From NCBI GenBank assembly GCA_900466945.1, contig UBNV01000001.1, positions 62,001 to 126,000 of the forward strand: DNA of 64,000 nucleotides, written 5' to 3'. The DNA comes from Hyphomicrobiales bacterium (GTDB taxonomy: Bacteria > Pseudomonadota > Alphaproteobacteria > Rhizobiales > Rhizobiaceae). Shown piece after piece: positions 54,842-64,000 of this stretch. A model generated the notes under the pieces. It was given only the letters and a program-made list of their open reading frames with translations. It did no database searches and had not been told where the DNA came from. Numbering within the stretch: the stretch's first letter is position 1; every line of letters begins with the position of its first letter. The translations under genes were made by a program, and so were the position numbers.

Positions 54842-57055
54842 TCAAAGGAAGCTCTGCGGATCGACATCGACCTGTACCTGGATTGACCGTCGCTCCTTAG
54901 GGCCACGCTCCAGCATGCTGCGCACGAAGGCCTGCATGTCGCTATTGCGGCGTCCATGCACCAACAGCCGGAAACGGTGTCGTCCGCGGATCAGAGCAAG
55001 CGGCGCCTCTGCGGGCCCGAGGATCACGATCCCGCTTTCCTGTGGCGCGGCCTGGCGGAGCGCTCGAGCGTGGCCCTCGGCTTCCGCACGTGTGTCAGCG
55101 GAGACGATGATCGAGACGAGCCGACCGAAGGGCGGCAGCTGCGCCCGCTCGCGCTCCGTGATCTCACGCTCGTAGAAGGCAGCCGCATCACCCGACACGA
55201 TCGCCTGCATGACGGGATGCTGCGGTTGAAAGGTCTGCAGGAGGCCGAGGCTCTTGCGCCCGGTGCGACCGGCACGGCCCGTGACCTGAGAGAGCAGCTG
55301 GAAGGTGCGCTCGGCGGCGCGGGGATCACCATTCGACAGGCCGATGTCGGCATCGATGATCCCGACCAGCGTCATCAGCGGGAAATTGTGCCCCTTGGCG
55401 ACGAGTTGGGTGCCGATGACGATATCGGCCTCGCCATTGGCGATAGCCTCAAGCTCCAATCTCAGGCGCTTTACCCCACCGATATCCGAAGAGAGGACCA
55501 GCGTGCGCGCATCGGGGAAGTGCTTTTCGACCTCTTCGGCGATGCGCTCCACCCCCGGCCCGCAAGCGACGAGGTGGTCGAGCGTCCCGCATTCCGGGCA
55601 AGAATTCGGTGTCGGCTCATGATAGCCGCACTGGTGGCACTGGATCTGGCCGCGGAAGCGGTGTTCGACCAGCCAGCTCGAACACTGCGGGCACTGGAAC
55701 CGGTGACCGCAGACCCGGCAAAGCGTCAGCGGCGCATACCCCCGTCGATTGAGAAAGAGCAGCGCCTGTTCGCCGCGCTCGACCGCCTTGCCAACGGACC
55801 GCAGCAGGATCGGCGACAGAAAGCCGCCCCGCTCCGGCGGAGCACGCCGCATGTCAATGAGATGCAGGTCCGGCATTGCGGCATCGGCAAAGCGTGTCGG
55901 CAGATGGATGCGCGTATAGCGACCGGCGATGCAGTTGACCTGACTTTCGACGGACGGTGTCGCCGAGACCAGGACGACCGGGAAGTTCGCGATCCGCGCA
56001 CGCACGACCGCCATGTCCCGCGCATTATAGAAGACGCGGTCTTCCTGCTTGAAGGCAGGATCATGTTCTTCGTCGACGATGATCAAGCCCAGATTTTCGA
56101 AGGGCAGGAAGAGCGCCGAGCGCGCGCCGGCCACGACCCGGATCTCGCCGGTCGCGACCTGCCGCCAGACCTTTTCACGCGTGCGCGTCGCGAGATCCGA
56201 ATGCCATTCGCCGGGTTTGGAGCCGAAACGATCCTGGAAACGTTCGAGGAAGTTGGCTGTGAGCGCGATTTCCGGCAGCAGGATCAGCACCTGCTTGCCC
56301 TGTTTCAAGATCTCGGCAATCGCCTCGAAATACACCTCCGTTTTGCCCGAGCCCGTCACGCCGTCGATCAGGGAAACGGCGAAGCCGCCCTTGCGCAAAC
56401 TGTCCAGGATCTCCTCGGCCGCCTCCTTCTGCGGGCCGGCCAGCCGGTGCTCCGCATAATCAGGGTCCGGAGCTGCGACCAGCGGCGGCGGCGGCAGGAA
56501 GACCTGTTCGAAGACGCCCTGCTTGACGAGACCGTCGATGACGCTCGTCGAGACACCGCTGGCATGGGCCAACCCACTTTTTGTCCAGGAGAGACCATCG
56601 GACGCGAGCTCCAGCACTTTCTGACGCGCGGGGGTCAAGCGCTCCGGCTGGTAGCCAGCATAACGCAGCCCCTCGATCATCGGCTCCGGATCGAAGGCGG
56701 CGGGCGCACGAAGCGCCATGCGGGCCACATAGCCGGGTGGGGAAAGCGTGTAGGCAGCCACCCAATCGAGGAAGGTGCGCATGTCCTGGTCGAGCGGCGG
56801 GCAGTCGAAGACCTTGGTGATCTCGCGCAGCTTCTTCGGATTAATTTCGCTGTCCTCGCCGCCGTCCCACACGACGCCGACAACCTGGCGTGGACCAAGC
56901 GGCACCTGCACGATCGCACCCGGCTCGATCGTCAACCCATCGGGCACGGCATAGCTGTAGGCAGTCGGCGCAGGCATCGGCACGAGCACCGGCACCACCT
57001 TGCGGCGCGGTGTTTCGAACAGTTCTCCGAACAGGCTTTTCGAATCGTCCTTCAT
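54842..57055 (-). CDS. priA: primosomal protein N' (replication restart helicase PriA)
   Basis: The 737-residue superfamily 2 helicase restarts stalled forks. It has an N-terminal DNA-binding domain, Walker A GVTGSGKTEVYF, the DEEH box IIVDEEHDPAFK, a zinc module with paired cysteines (CRVCGHRFQCPQC, CHQCGYHEP, CPECG) and late helicase motifs such as DIVIGTQLVAKGHNFP and VTGRAGRTGR. The N terminus has a 10-residue leader before VPVLVPMPAPTAYSY. Confidence 0.97.
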   Translation of the reverse strand: MKDDSKSLFGELFETPRRKVVPVLVPMPAPTAYSYAVPDGLTIEPGAIVQVPLGPRQVVGVVWDGGEDSEINPKKLREITKVFDCPPLDQDMRTFLDWVAAYTLSPPGYVARMALRAPAAFDPEPMIEGLRYAGYQPERLTPARQKVLELASDGLSWTKSGLAHASGVSTSVIDGLVKQGVFEQVFLPPPPLVAAPDPDYAEHRLAGPQKEAAEEILDSLRKGGFAVSLIDGVTGSGKTEVYFEAIAEILKQGKQVLILLPEIALTANFLERFQDRFGSKPGEWHSDLATRTREKVWRQVATGEIRVVAGARSALFLPFENLGLIIVDEEHDPAFKQEDRVFYNARDMAVVRARIANFPVVLVSATPSVESQVNCIAGRYTRIHLPTRFADAAMPDLHLIDMRRAPPERGGFLSPILLRSVGKAVERGEQALLFLNRRGYAPLTLCRVCGHRFQCPQCSSWLVEHRFRGQIQCHQCGYHEPTPNSCPECGTLDHLVACGPGVERIAEEVEKHFPDARTLVLSSDIGGVKRLRLELEAIANGEADIVIGTQLVAKGHNFPLMTLVGIIDADIGLSNGDPRAAERTFQLLSQVTGRAGRTGRKSLGLLQTFQPQHPVMQAIVSGDAAAFYEREITERERAQLPPFGRLVSIIVSADTRAEAEGHARALRQAAPQESGIVILGPAEAPLALIRGRHRFRLLVHGRRNSDMQAFVRSMLERGPKERRSIQVQVDVDPQSFL

Positions 57056-57115
57056 CGGGCTGCAACTTGCCTCCGGAAGAACAGAAAGAAAACAGGCTTT
57101 ATGTGACGGGGGAGA

Positions 57116-58009
57116 TCAGCGGAAGCTGCGGTTGGGATCGGCAGGCAGCTGATGGACCGTGTAAGCTTCCAGCGCCCGGGTCACCTCGGCGGGATCGCCG
57201 TCCAGTGCCTCGACCGGGATCAGATTGCCGACCGTGAAATCGAAGCGACCGCCCCGCTTGTTGAGAAGCTCATAGAACACGGTCATGTCGCGCAGCTCCG
57301 TCGACCAGCGGGCGAACCAGTAGAACAGGCCGGAATTGCGCGCCTTCATATTCACCGGCAGGATCGGCAGATTGTATTTGCGCGCCAGCGAAATGGCAGA
57401 GGTCTTCCACGGCCGCTCGTTGAGCTTGCCCTCATCCCAATAGGCGATCCGGCCTGAGGGAAAGAGAATGGTTGCCCTGCCCTCTTCCACGGCCCGCGTG
57501 GTGAGTTTCAACGTTTCGCGCGCCTTGAGCTTCGACTTGTGCTCCTCGCGCCATTCCACGGGAATGATGATTTCGGCAAGACGCGGATTGACCCTGACGG
57601 CATCGCGGTTGGCGAAGAAGGTCATGTCCGGACGGCGATCCTTCAGCAGGTCATACATCGCAACCCCGTCGGCAATGCCGGTCGGGTGATTGCTGACCAG
57701 GATGAAGCCACCGGATGACGGGATGCGATCAGCATGTCGGACCTGGATATCGAGGCCGAGAGCAGCGCTCAGATAGTCGAACACCTGCGGACCCGGAAGG
57801 TTGGCAACGTCATTGGCGAACTGGATCGCCTTGTCGTAGCGCAGAACGCTATAAAGCAAGGGCCGCATCGCGGGCCACAGCGGATGCTCGACGAGCTTCT
57901 GCCCACGCTCGGCAATCAGCGTGTCGACGATATGCCCGGGGCGACCGTGGGAAAGAAGCGACAGGGTGTCGGTGACGCTTGCGAAGGTGGAGACGGGAGA
58001 GCGGCGCAT
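57116..58009 (-). CDS. lysophospholipid acyltransferase (PlsC-type)
   Basis: A 297-residue membrane-associated acyltransferase. The catalytic motif HPTGIADG (in SNHPTGIADG) is at about residue 110, followed by the acyl-acceptor motif ILFPSGRIAYWD and PILPVNM. The family makes or remodels phosphatidic acid or ornithine lipids; which one is not evident. ATG 58009 follows GAGG at nine bases; the frame is open to 58237 without a ribosome site. It is divergent from xerC. Confidence 0.88.
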   Translation of the reverse strand: MRRSPVSTFASVTDTLSLLSHGRPGHIVDTLIAERGQKLVEHPLWPAMRPLLYSVLRYDKAIQFANDVANLPGPQVFDYLSAALGLDIQVRHADRIPSSGGFILVSNHPTGIADGVAMYDLLKDRRPDMTFFANRDAVRVNPRLAEIIIPVEWREEHKSKLKARETLKLTTRAVEEGRATILFPSGRIAYWDEGKLNERPWKTSAISLARKYNLPILPVNMKARNSGLFYWFARWSTELRDMTVFYELLNKRGGRFDFTVGNLIPVEALDGDPAEVTRALEAYTVHQLPADPNRSFR

Positions 58010-58154
58010 CAGCAAATACCTCGCCAGAGTTCCAGAGGGGTTCTGGCAGCGATTTGTGATCCGATCATGACAGCCCCGATATTCGCCCTTCGTTAACCCT
58101 CCCGCGCCATCGTGGGCCGGGTGGCCAACATCCAATAACGCGAAAGGCGCGCGA

Positions 58155-59078
58155 TTGATCCCGGCAGACGAAAAACTTCTCGGCGAACGCGCCATCTGGC
58201 TGGAAAGCCTGGGCTCGGAGCGCAGACTCGCCGGCAATACGCTGGAGGCCTATGAACGTGATACGCGCCAGTTTCTCCAATTCCTGTCGGGCCATGTCGG
58301 CGGAACGGTGAAGATCCACGATATCGAAGCCCTGCGCCCCGCAGACCTGCGCGGCTTCCTCGCCCATCGCCGCAAGGAGGGCGACGGTGCCCGCTCACTC
58401 GGCCGCCATCTGGCGGGCCTGCGCTCCTTCCTGCGCCATCTAGAGCGAAAGGGCCTTGTCAATGCGGCGGGCGCGAGCGCCATCCGCTCGCCGAAGCAGC
58501 CGAAATCGCTGCCCAAACCGTTGAGCGGCCGACAGGCCCTGAGTGTCGTCAGTCGCGATACGCAGTTAAACGAAGAGCCCTGGATCGCCGCCCGTGATGC
58601 GGCGGTGCTCTCGCTGCTCTACGGCTGCGGACTGCGCATATCCGAAGCGCTCGGGCTGCCGCCGGAGGTTTTCCATGCCAAGGCGACGAGCCTCAGGGTG
58701 ACCGGCAAGGGCGGCAAGACACGTCTGGTGCCGCTACTTCCCATCGTGGCCGAGGCAGTGGAGACCTACCGAAAGCTCTGCCCCTACCATCTGGAAGCGG
58801 GCGCCCCGCTTTTCCGCGGCGCCCGTGGTGGGCCGCTTCAGCCGGCGATCATTCAGCGCGAGATGCAGAAGCTGCGCTCGGCCCTCGGACTGCCGGATTC
58901 GGCCACGCCCCATGCCCTTCGCCATTCCTTCGCAACCCATCTTCTGGGCAGCGGCGGGGACTTGAGGACGATCCAGGAACTGCTTGGCCATGCCAGCCTC
59001 TCGACCACACAGATCTATACCGGTGTCGACAGCGCGCGGCTCCTGGACATCTATGACCGCGCCCATCCCCGCGCTTGA
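58155..59078 (+). CDS. xerC: site-specific tyrosine recombinase XerC
   Basis: The partner of XerD in chromosome dimer resolution. The 307-residue protein starts at TTG 58155 and has an N-terminal core-binding domain (LAGNTLEAYERDTRQFLQF) and full catalytic set R161, K185, H253, R256, H279, Y288 (in QIYTGV). No Met start gives a better fit. The gene lies between priA/PlsC and the TraB/GumN gene, the usual rhizobial context. Confidence 0.95.
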   Translation: MIPADEKLLGERAIWLESLGSERRLAGNTLEAYERDTRQFLQFLSGHVGGTVKIHDIEALRPADLRGFLAHRRKEGDGARSLGRHLAGLRSFLRHLERKGLVNAAGASAIRSPKQPKSLPKPLSGRQALSVVSRDTQLNEEPWIAARDAAVLSLLYGCGLRISEALGLPPEVFHAKATSLRVTGKGGKTRLVPLLPIVAEAVETYRKLCPYHLEAGAPLFRGARGGPLQPAIIQREMQKLRSALGLPDSATPHALRHSFATHLLGSGGDLRTIQELLGHASLSTTQIYTGVDSARLLDIYDRAHPRA

Positions 59079-59169
59079 GTTCACCTTGATCCCGCCCGCG
59101 TTAACCAAGATCCTTAATCGAACGTGAGGGCGATCTCTCCTATTCTCACGACTTCTGACAGGAGATGAC

Positions 59170-60261
59170 ATGAACGCGCACCGCCTTTTCACGCTGCGGC
59201 CGACCCTGCCGCGACACTCGATGTCCGGGATCGTACTCCGGATCGTCGGCGCGCTGCCGCTCGTCCTTCTCGCCCTGCTGCTTACCGCTCTCTTCACCAT
59301 CAGCCCCGCTCGTGCCTCTGACATTGCCTGCCACGGCGAAAATCTGCTTGTGGCAATGGAGGATGAAAAGCCGGAACAGCTCGCGTCGATCCGCGCAGAA
59401 GCCGCCAAGGTGCCGAATGGCCAGGGCATCTTCTGGAAGGTCGAGAAGGAGGGGCTCAGGCCTTCCTACCTTCTTGGCACCATGCATGTCACCGATCCCC
59501 GGGTCCTCACCATGCCGAAGGGCGCGCGGGATGCCGCGGCTGGCGCCGATGTGGTCGTCATCGAATCCGACGAGATCCTCGACGAGCAGAAGGCGGCAGC
59601 ATCTCTTCTGATGCATCCGGAACTCACCATGTTCACCGACGGCAAGTCGGTGAAGGATCACCTCGACGCCGCCGATCTGGAGAAGCTGGATACAGGCCTC
59701 AAACAACGTGGCCTGGCGCTCGGCGCCGTGGCCAAGATGAAGCCTTGGATCCTCGCGAGCTTCGTGGCCCTGCCCGCTTGCGAAATGTCGCGCAAGGCAG
59801 CCGGCGCCTCCTTCCTCGACAAGCAGATCGCCGAGGATGCCGTAAAGGCCGGCAAGCCCGTGGCCGGTCTCGAAAGCCTTGTCGAACAGCTCGAAGCCAT
59901 GGCCGACCTGCCGGTCGACTTTCATTTCAAGGCTCTGATCGAGACAATCGCGCTCGGCGACAAGATGGAAGACGTCATCGAGACGATGACCGAGCTATAT
60001 CTCGCCGGTGACATCGGCATGACCATGCCCATGCTGAAGGCCGTGGCCCCGACCGAGTCAGGCGAGGACGAGAGCGCCTATGCCGCCTTCGAGACCCGGA
60101 TCGTGCGGGATCGTAACCTGGTGATGGCGGAAGGCAGCAAAAAGCACCTCGAAAAGGGCAATGCCTTCATCGCGGTCGGCGCGCTGCATCTTCCGGGCGA
60201 GGAAGGCCTCGTCGAACTGCTCCGGAAACAGGGCTACAGCGTTACGCGGATCGATGGTTGA
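59170..60261 (+). CDS. TraB/GumN family protein
   Basis: A 363-residue protein with one N-terminal membrane helix or signal sequence (about 25-50, VLLALLLTALFTISPARA) and a GumN/TraB domain: YLLGTMHVTDPRV, VVIESDEI, MLMHPELTMF, and the C-terminal VGALHLPGEEGLVELLRKQGY. The two GTxH/GxxH motifs may bind metal; related Tiki proteins are metalloproteases. Function in bacteria is unclear. Its end overlaps the convergent DUF2867 gene by 20 bp. Confidence 0.9.
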   Translation: MNAHRLFTLRPTLPRHSMSGIVLRIVGALPLVLLALLLTALFTISPARASDIACHGENLLVAMEDEKPEQLASIRAEAAKVPNGQGIFWKVEKEGLRPSYLLGTMHVTDPRVLTMPKGARDAAAGADVVVIESDEILDEQKAAASLLMHPELTMFTDGKSVKDHLDAADLEKLDTGLKQRGLALGAVAKMKPWILASFVALPACEMSRKAAGASFLDKQIAEDAVKAGKPVAGLESLVEQLEAMADLPVDFHFKALIETIALGDKMEDVIETMTELYLAGDIGMTMPMLKAVAPTESGEDESAYAAFETRIVRDRNLVMAEGSKKHLEKGNAFIAVGALHLPGEEGLVELLRKQGYSVTRIDG

Positions 60262-60742
60262 GACCGCTCGAAGCTGCGAAACGTTTCAAGAAAGTCTTCA
60301 CAATCAGCTTGTGGAACGGCGTGACCATCAGGATGTAGATCCGCCCGAACAGATTGTGCCGCTTGACCAGCGTTGTCAGTGAGACGTGCTGGTGGCTGGC
60401 CCCTTGCGGCTCGACCGACACGATGATCCGGAAATCCAGATGCTTGTCGTCGAAGCCGAGCAGGACGCGCTCGCCGTCATGATCAATGACCGGAAAGCCA
60501 CCGATCTTATCCTGGCCAGTCAGTTCAAGCTCAGCAGATTTTAGTCCGAAGGCACCGACAATCCGATTGCGGATCTTGAGCAGGGCCCCAACCCAGCGCG
60601 GCGCTCTCCCGATAAGCTCGCTCGCAACGTCCATCGGAACGAGATCGTTTCGATCGAGGCGGACGCAGTAGCTGTCTGCCCAGTCGGCTGCGGGAAGGTT
60701 GGGATGCGGAAGCGCGACATGCTGTTCGACGACGAGACCCAT
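60242..60742 (-). CDS. DUF2867 domain protein
   Basis: A 166-residue soluble protein matching DUF2867 (helix-grip-like fold). Segments include PAADWADSYCVRL, IGRAPRWVGALLKIRNRIV and VKRHNLFGRIYILMVTPFHKLIV. No catalytic residues are recognised. It follows the cytochrome b561 gene by 16 bp on the same strand, suggesting cotranscription; its 3' end runs 20 bp into the opposite TraB/GumN gene. Confidence 0.85.
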   Translation of the reverse strand: MGLVVEQHVALPHPNLPAADWADSYCVRLDRNDLVPMDVASELIGRAPRWVGALLKIRNRIVGAFGLKSAELELTGQDKIGGFPVIDHDGERVLLGFDDKHLDFRIIVSVEPQGASHQHVSLTTLVKRHNLFGRIYILMVTPFHKLIVKTFLKRFAASSGLNHRSA

Positions 60743-60758
60743 CCTACCCCCTTTGCGA

Positions 60759-61256
60759 TCACCCCCGCGTCATGCGCGTGGCAACCGGCGTCTTCCAGTA
60801 GAACTGGTGTACCAGAAGTGCCAGGATGTGCACTGCGATCAAAAGCCACATCAGGCTCTTCAGCGGCCCGCCATGCAGAAAGCCCGCGGTTTCATTGCCG
60901 AAGTAGTAGGCGCCTATGCCGCTGAACGGAATTAGGAAGAAGAGCGCGTAGAAAGTGCCATGCGCGAGCTTCGACGCTAGCCTCAGGAGCGGCGGCTCCT
61001 CCGCCGGTGCCGCCGGCGCGCCGCGCGTCAGCCGGAGCGCAAGGCGAACGAGCCCGAGACAGAGCACGGCAATCCCGACATAGGCATGGATGTTGGCAAA
61101 GGTCAGATCTTCGGCCGAAGGCACCTCGCCGCGCTCATAGGCTTCCGCCACCTCCTCCATCGCTTCGGCGAAGACGAGGTTGAACAGAATGAGTAGGGCC
61201 ATCAGCCAATGCAGGGCCTTTTGCGGGATCGAATAGGACGTCGGTACGGCTGCCAT
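60759..61256 (-). CDS. cytochrome b561
   Basis: A 165-residue di-haem membrane cytochrome with four helices. Haem-ligating histidines are in KALHWLMALLILF, ANIHAYVGIAVLCLG, LAHGTFYALFFLIPF and VHILALLVHQFYW. It is expected to move electrons from quinol across the inner membrane. A promoter and palindrome lie upstream (61352-61380). Confidence 0.93.
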   Translation of the reverse strand: MAAVPTSYSIPQKALHWLMALLILFNLVFAEAMEEVAEAYERGEVPSAEDLTFANIHAYVGIAVLCLGLVRLALRLTRGAPAAPAEEPPLLRLASKLAHGTFYALFFLIPFSGIGAYYFGNETAGFLHGGPLKSLMWLLIAVHILALLVHQFYWKTPVATRMTRG

Positions 61257-61351
61257 GTGTCGTCGCCTTTCACGCGGATTGAAGCGAGGCTTTAGGTCGA
61301 CATGATAAAGGCCGCCGCTCGTGGAACAAGCGACGCCTTCAACCTTACCGA

Positions 61352-61380
61352 AATATAATAATTGACCTATGTCAGGTCAG
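61352..61380 (-). promoter_or_regulatory. sigma70-type promoter of the cytochrome b561 gene
   Basis: On the minus strand CTGACC (61380-61375), 17 bases, TATATT (61357-61352), 95 bp upstream of the start codon. Confidence 0.6.
61363..61379. promoter_or_regulatory. operator-like palindrome over the b561 promoter
   Basis: TGACCT-N5-AGGTCA, perfect 6-bp arms, covering the -35 element and part of the spacer, as expected for a repressor site. The regulator is unknown. Confidence 0.55.
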
Positions 61381-61385
61381 CAGGC

Positions 61386-62792
61386 TCACATATGCAGCGG
61401 CTTGAAGAAAGTCGCGAGCGCGGCCTCCTTCACGGCTTCCGACATGGTCGGGTGCGCGTGGCAGGTGCGGCCGAGATCTTCCGACGAACCGCCGAACTCC
61501 ATCAGCACGGCCGCTTCGTGGATCATCTCGCCGGCGCCGAGACCGATGATGTGCACGCCGAGAACACGATCGGTGTCCTTGTCGGCGAGAACCTTGACGA
61601 AGCCATCGGAGGCCAGCATCGCGCGGGCACGGCCGTTCGCCGTGAACGGGAACTTGCCGACCTTGTAGGCGACACCGGCCGCCTTCAGTTCTTCCTCGGT
61701 CTTGCCGACGGAGGCGACTTCCGGCTGGGTGTAGACGACGCCCGGAATGACATCGTAGTTCACATGACCATGCTGGCCGGCGAGGATCTCGGCAAGCGCC
61801 ACGCCTTCGTCTTCCGCCTTGTGGGCGAGCATCGGACCCTTGACCACGTCGCCGATGGCATAGATGCCAGCAACATTGGTGCGGTAATGGCCGTCGATCT
61901 CGACGCGGCCACGATTGTCGAGGGCAACGCCGGATTCTTCGAGGCCGAGGCCAGCCGTGTAAGGCTTGCGGCCGGTCGCGACGAGCACGACGTCGGCGTC
62001 GAGCGTCTGGGCTTCGCCACCCTTGACCGGCTCGAACGTGACCTTGGCACCATCACCCGACTTGACCACACCGGTGACCTTGGCGCCGAGATTGAATTCC
62101 ATGCCCTGCTTGGCAAGGATGCGCTGGAACTGCTTGGAGACTTCACCGTCCATGCCGCCGAGGATCGTGTCGAGATATTCTACCACGGTGACCTTTGTGC
62201 CGAGGCGCGACCAGACCGAGCCGAGCTCGAGGCCGATGACGCCACCGCCAACGACGATCATCTTGGCCGGAACCTTGTCCAGCGCGATACCGCCGGTCGA
62301 GGACACGATGACCTTTTCGTCGATTTCGACGGCCACACCCGGAATGCCTGCGACGTCGGAGCCGGTCGCGATGACGATGTTCTTGGTTTCGAGAACCTGG
62401 ACTTCACCGGCGTCTTTTGTGACTTCAACCTTGCCGGCGCCGAGGATCTTGCCGGTGCCCTGGATGCCGTCGATCTTGTTCTTCTTGAACAGGAAAGCGA
62501 CGCCCTCGACGTTCGACTTCACCGTCGCGTCCTTGTGGGCCATCATCTTCGGCAGGTTTAACGTCGGTGCGCCGACTTCGACACCGAGGTCCGCCATGCC
62601 ATGGGCGGCATGGTGGAAGACTTCCGACGCGTGCAGCAGCGCCTTGGACGGAATGCAGCCGATGTTGAGGCAGGTGCCGCCATAAGTGGCGCGCTTCTCG
62701 ACGACGGCAACCTTCAGGCCGAGTTGGGCCGCCTTGATGGCGCAGACATAGCCGCCGGGGCCGGAGCCGATAACGATGACATCATAAGACAT
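61386..62792 (-). CDS. lpdA: dihydrolipoyl dehydrogenase
   Basis: The 468-residue E3 flavoprotein reoxidises dihydrolipoamide of 2-oxo acid dehydrogenase complexes. It has FAD-binding [17 protein letters not shown], the redox disulfide [16 protein letters not shown]-binding [14 protein letters not shown], and the C-terminal catalytic [11 protein letters not shown] 62792 begins [10 protein letters not shown]. It lies 25 bp after an SDR gene; this context is that of the suc operon in rhizobia, so E3 of 2-oxoglutarate dehydrogenase is likely. Confidence 0.95.
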   Translation of the reverse strand: MSYDVIVIGSGPGGYVCAIKAAQLGLKVAVVEKRATYGGTCLNIGCIPSKALLHASEVFHHAAHGMADLGVEVGAPTLNLPKMMAHKDATVKSNVEGVAFLFKKNKIDGIQGTGKILGAGKVEVTKDAGEVQVLETKNIVIATGSDVAGIPGVAVEIDEKVIVSSTGGIALDKVPAKMIVVGGGVIGLELGSVWSRLGTKVTVVEYLDTILGGMDGEVSKQFQRILAKQGMEFNLGAKVTGVVKSGDGAKVTFEPVKGGEAQTLDADVVLVATGRKPYTAGLGLEESGVALDNRGRVEIDGHYRTNVAGIYAIGDVVKGPMLAHKAEDEGVALAEILAGQHGHVNYDVIPGVVYTQPEVASVGKTEEELKAAGVAYKVGKFPFTANGRARAMLASDGFVKVLADKDTDRVLGVHIIGLGAGEMIHEAAVLMEFGGSSEDLGRTCHAHPTMSEAVKEAALATFFKPLHM

Positions 62793-62817
62793 GGGAAGCT
62801 TCCTTCGTTTTCGACGG

Positions 62818-63567
62818 TTACCGACCGCCGCTGACATTCAAGATGGCACCCGTCACATAGGATGCCTGAGGCGAGAGTAGATAAAGCACGCTGTCGGCTA
62901 CTTCGTCGGCCGTTCCGGGCCTTTGCATCGGAACGATGGGCGCGAGGTCACGGGCACGGTTCGGAAGGCCGCCGGATGCATGGATTTCGGTGTCGATGAT
63001 GCCAGGCCTGACAGCATTGACCCGGATACCCTCGGTCGCGACTTCGCGGGACAAGCCCACGGTGAAGGTATCCACCGCAGCCTTGGCGGCAGCATAGTCG
63101 ACATATTGCGAGGCACTGCCGATCACGGCGGCCATGGACGAGATGTTGACGATCACGCCACCCTTGCCGCCATGTTTCGTCGACATGCGTTTCACCGCTT
63201 CCGTGGCACAGCGGATCTTGCCGATCACATTGACGGCGAACATGCGGTCGAGCCGCGCCCGATCGAATTCCTCGACCCGCGCCGTGACGTCGACGACGCC
63301 GGCATTGTTGACGAGACCAGAGAGCGGTCCCAGACGGTCAACGGCGGCAAAGATGGCGGCGATGCCCTTTTCATCGGCGGTGTCGCCCTGGACGATATCG
63401 GCGCGGGCACCAAGCGCGCGGCAGTCGGCTGCGACGGCCTCTGCTGCCTCTTTGTCCGAACGATAGTTGATGATGAGGTCGTAGCCCTGTGCTGCGGCCT
63501 TACGGCAGACGGCAGCGCCGATGCCGCGGCTACCGCCGGTGACGAGAAGAAGCGGACGGCCTGTCAT
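62818..63567 (-). CDS. SDR-family oxidoreductase
   Basis: A 249-residue short-chain dehydrogenase. The cofactor motif [13 protein letters not shown] is at the N terminus, NNAGVV is next, and the catalytic set is S in [11 protein letters not shown] and K in [15 protein letters not shown] 63567 overlaps the upstream gene stop (ATGA). The substrate is unknown. It sits between a hypothetical gene and lpdA, the usual arrangement downstream of sucB in rhizobia. Confidence 0.9.
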   Translation of the reverse strand: MTGRPLLLVTGGSRGIGAAVCRKAAAQGYDLIINYRSDKEAAEAVAADCRALGARADIVQGDTADEKGIAAIFAAVDRLGPLSGLVNNAGVVDVTARVEEFDRARLDRMFAVNVIGKIRCATEAVKRMSTKHGGKGGVIVNISSMAAVIGSASQYVDYAAAKAAVDTFTVGLSREVATEGIRVNAVRPGIIDTEIHASGGLPNRARDLAPIVPMQRPGTADEVADSVLYLLSPQASYVTGAILNVSGGR

Positions 63568-64000
63568 GACGCGCATCCCTTGAACTCGAAGACATCCCAG
63601 GGGCCGCTCTCCATGTCCTTGCCGACGACTGACGCTAGGACAGCCGGGCCGAAGCCGGGCAGGAGAATGGCATCGGGAGCACCGGCACCCTCCGGCGGCA
63701 GAAGATCGACATGGCCGTTTGCGGTGTCGACACCGTAGACGATGCCTTTCCAGACGGTGCAGGCCGCGAGATCCGCACCGGTGACGTCGCCCTCAGGGCA
63801 ATTGTTCATCAGCATGCCGACAGGCCGCTCGATCTCCGGGTCGTAGAGAACGTGCCCGTCGAGTTTGAATTTTCCGATTTGCGCGGTGAAGCCATGGGTG
63901 ACGGGCGTGTTTTCACCACTCGCGGCAGCAAAGACAAGTTCGATCCCGGTTTCGGCTTCGCGAAAGGTGGCCTTTTCAATCAGGCAATCGGCGGCCGAAG
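63564..64000 (-). CDS. conserved hypothetical protein, C-terminal part
   Basis: The gene enters from the right edge; the last ~144 residues are present, so the start is outside the window. The visible part is beta-rich, with Cys residues in ADCLIEKATF, NNCPEGD, AACTVW and a C-terminal KGCAS. No domain was recognised. Its stop overlaps the SDR start by 4 bp, so it belongs to the same operon. Confidence 0.8.
   Translation of the reverse strand, partial: SAADCLIEKATFREAETGIELVFAAASGENTPVTHGFTAQIGKFKLDGHVLYDPEIERPVGMLMNNCPEGDVTGADLAACTVWKGIVYGVDTANGHVDLLPPEGAGAPDAILLPGFGPAVLASVVGKDMESGPWDVFEFKGCAS

Noticed and set aside
54956-57106. 716-residue open frame opposite priA
   Set aside because: Antisense shadow; the minus strand encodes all PriA motifs including the zinc cysteines.

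Overview
The window is a stretch of chromosome from an alphaproteobacterium of the Rhizobiaceae (Rhizobium, Agrobacterium, Ensifer and relatives). The evidence is high-GC coding on both strands with little spacing, an atpHAGDC operon lacking the F0 genes, ALAS-type hemA, an NAD-linked molybdenum formate dehydrogenase (fds), a TamA-TamB pair, an arginase divergent from an Lrp-type regulator, and the pairs aroK-aroB and SDR-lpdA typical of this family. No rRNA, CRISPR array, insertion sequence or prophage was seen. The one RNA gene found is a tRNA-Arg(CCT).

Layout. 0-9.6 kb is core metabolism and envelope: a CorC-type membrane protein (cut by the left edge), aroB and aroK leftward; a 50-residue membrane peptide, xerD, accA, an L,D-transpeptidase lipoprotein and a TusA protein rightward; a His-rich COG0523 GTPase and a D,D-carboxypeptidase leftward; then an M20 amidohydrolase. 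9.66-14.4 kb starts at tRNA-Arg(CCT) and is a compact general-stress island: small unknown proteins, a NepR-like peptide, an EcfG-type ECF sigma factor translationally coupled to a topoisomerase IB, a DUF892 ferritin-like protein and a BON-domain protein. Five promoters here have the EcfG form GGAAC-N16-NGTT. 14.4-19 kb holds a P1B-type ATPase, dxr and hemA; hemA has an FNR/FixK box upstream.

19-23 kb is a form II CO dehydrogenase-like operon (S-L-M). 23-32.9 kb carries a glycine-zipper lipoprotein, tamA-tamB, an Lrp regulator/arginase pair, an orphan cheW and an asparaginase. 33-42.5 kb is a formate unit on the minus strand: an ArsR-type regulator, a LysR regulator, fdsG, fdsB, a DUF4287 gene, fdsA, fdhD, fdsD and an OFA-family transporter, several joined by ATGA-type overlaps. 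42.6-49 kb is a catabolic cluster (L-lactate dehydrogenase, LysR regulator, aldehyde dehydrogenase, enolase-superfamily dehydratase, GMC oxidoreductase) whose substrate cannot be read from the sequence.

49-64 kb returns to core genes: the atpHAGDC operon, a small membrane protein, priA, a PlsC-type acyltransferase, xerC, a TraB/GumN protein, a DUF2867 protein, cytochrome b561 with a clear promoter and operator-like palindrome, then lpdA, an SDR and a gene cut by the right edge. The last three are probably the distal part of the 2-oxoglutarate dehydrogenase (suc) operon.

The strongest signal beyond ordinary annotation is the general-stress island, where five matching promoters define a regulon readable directly from the DNA and bring several uncharacterised small proteins into it.
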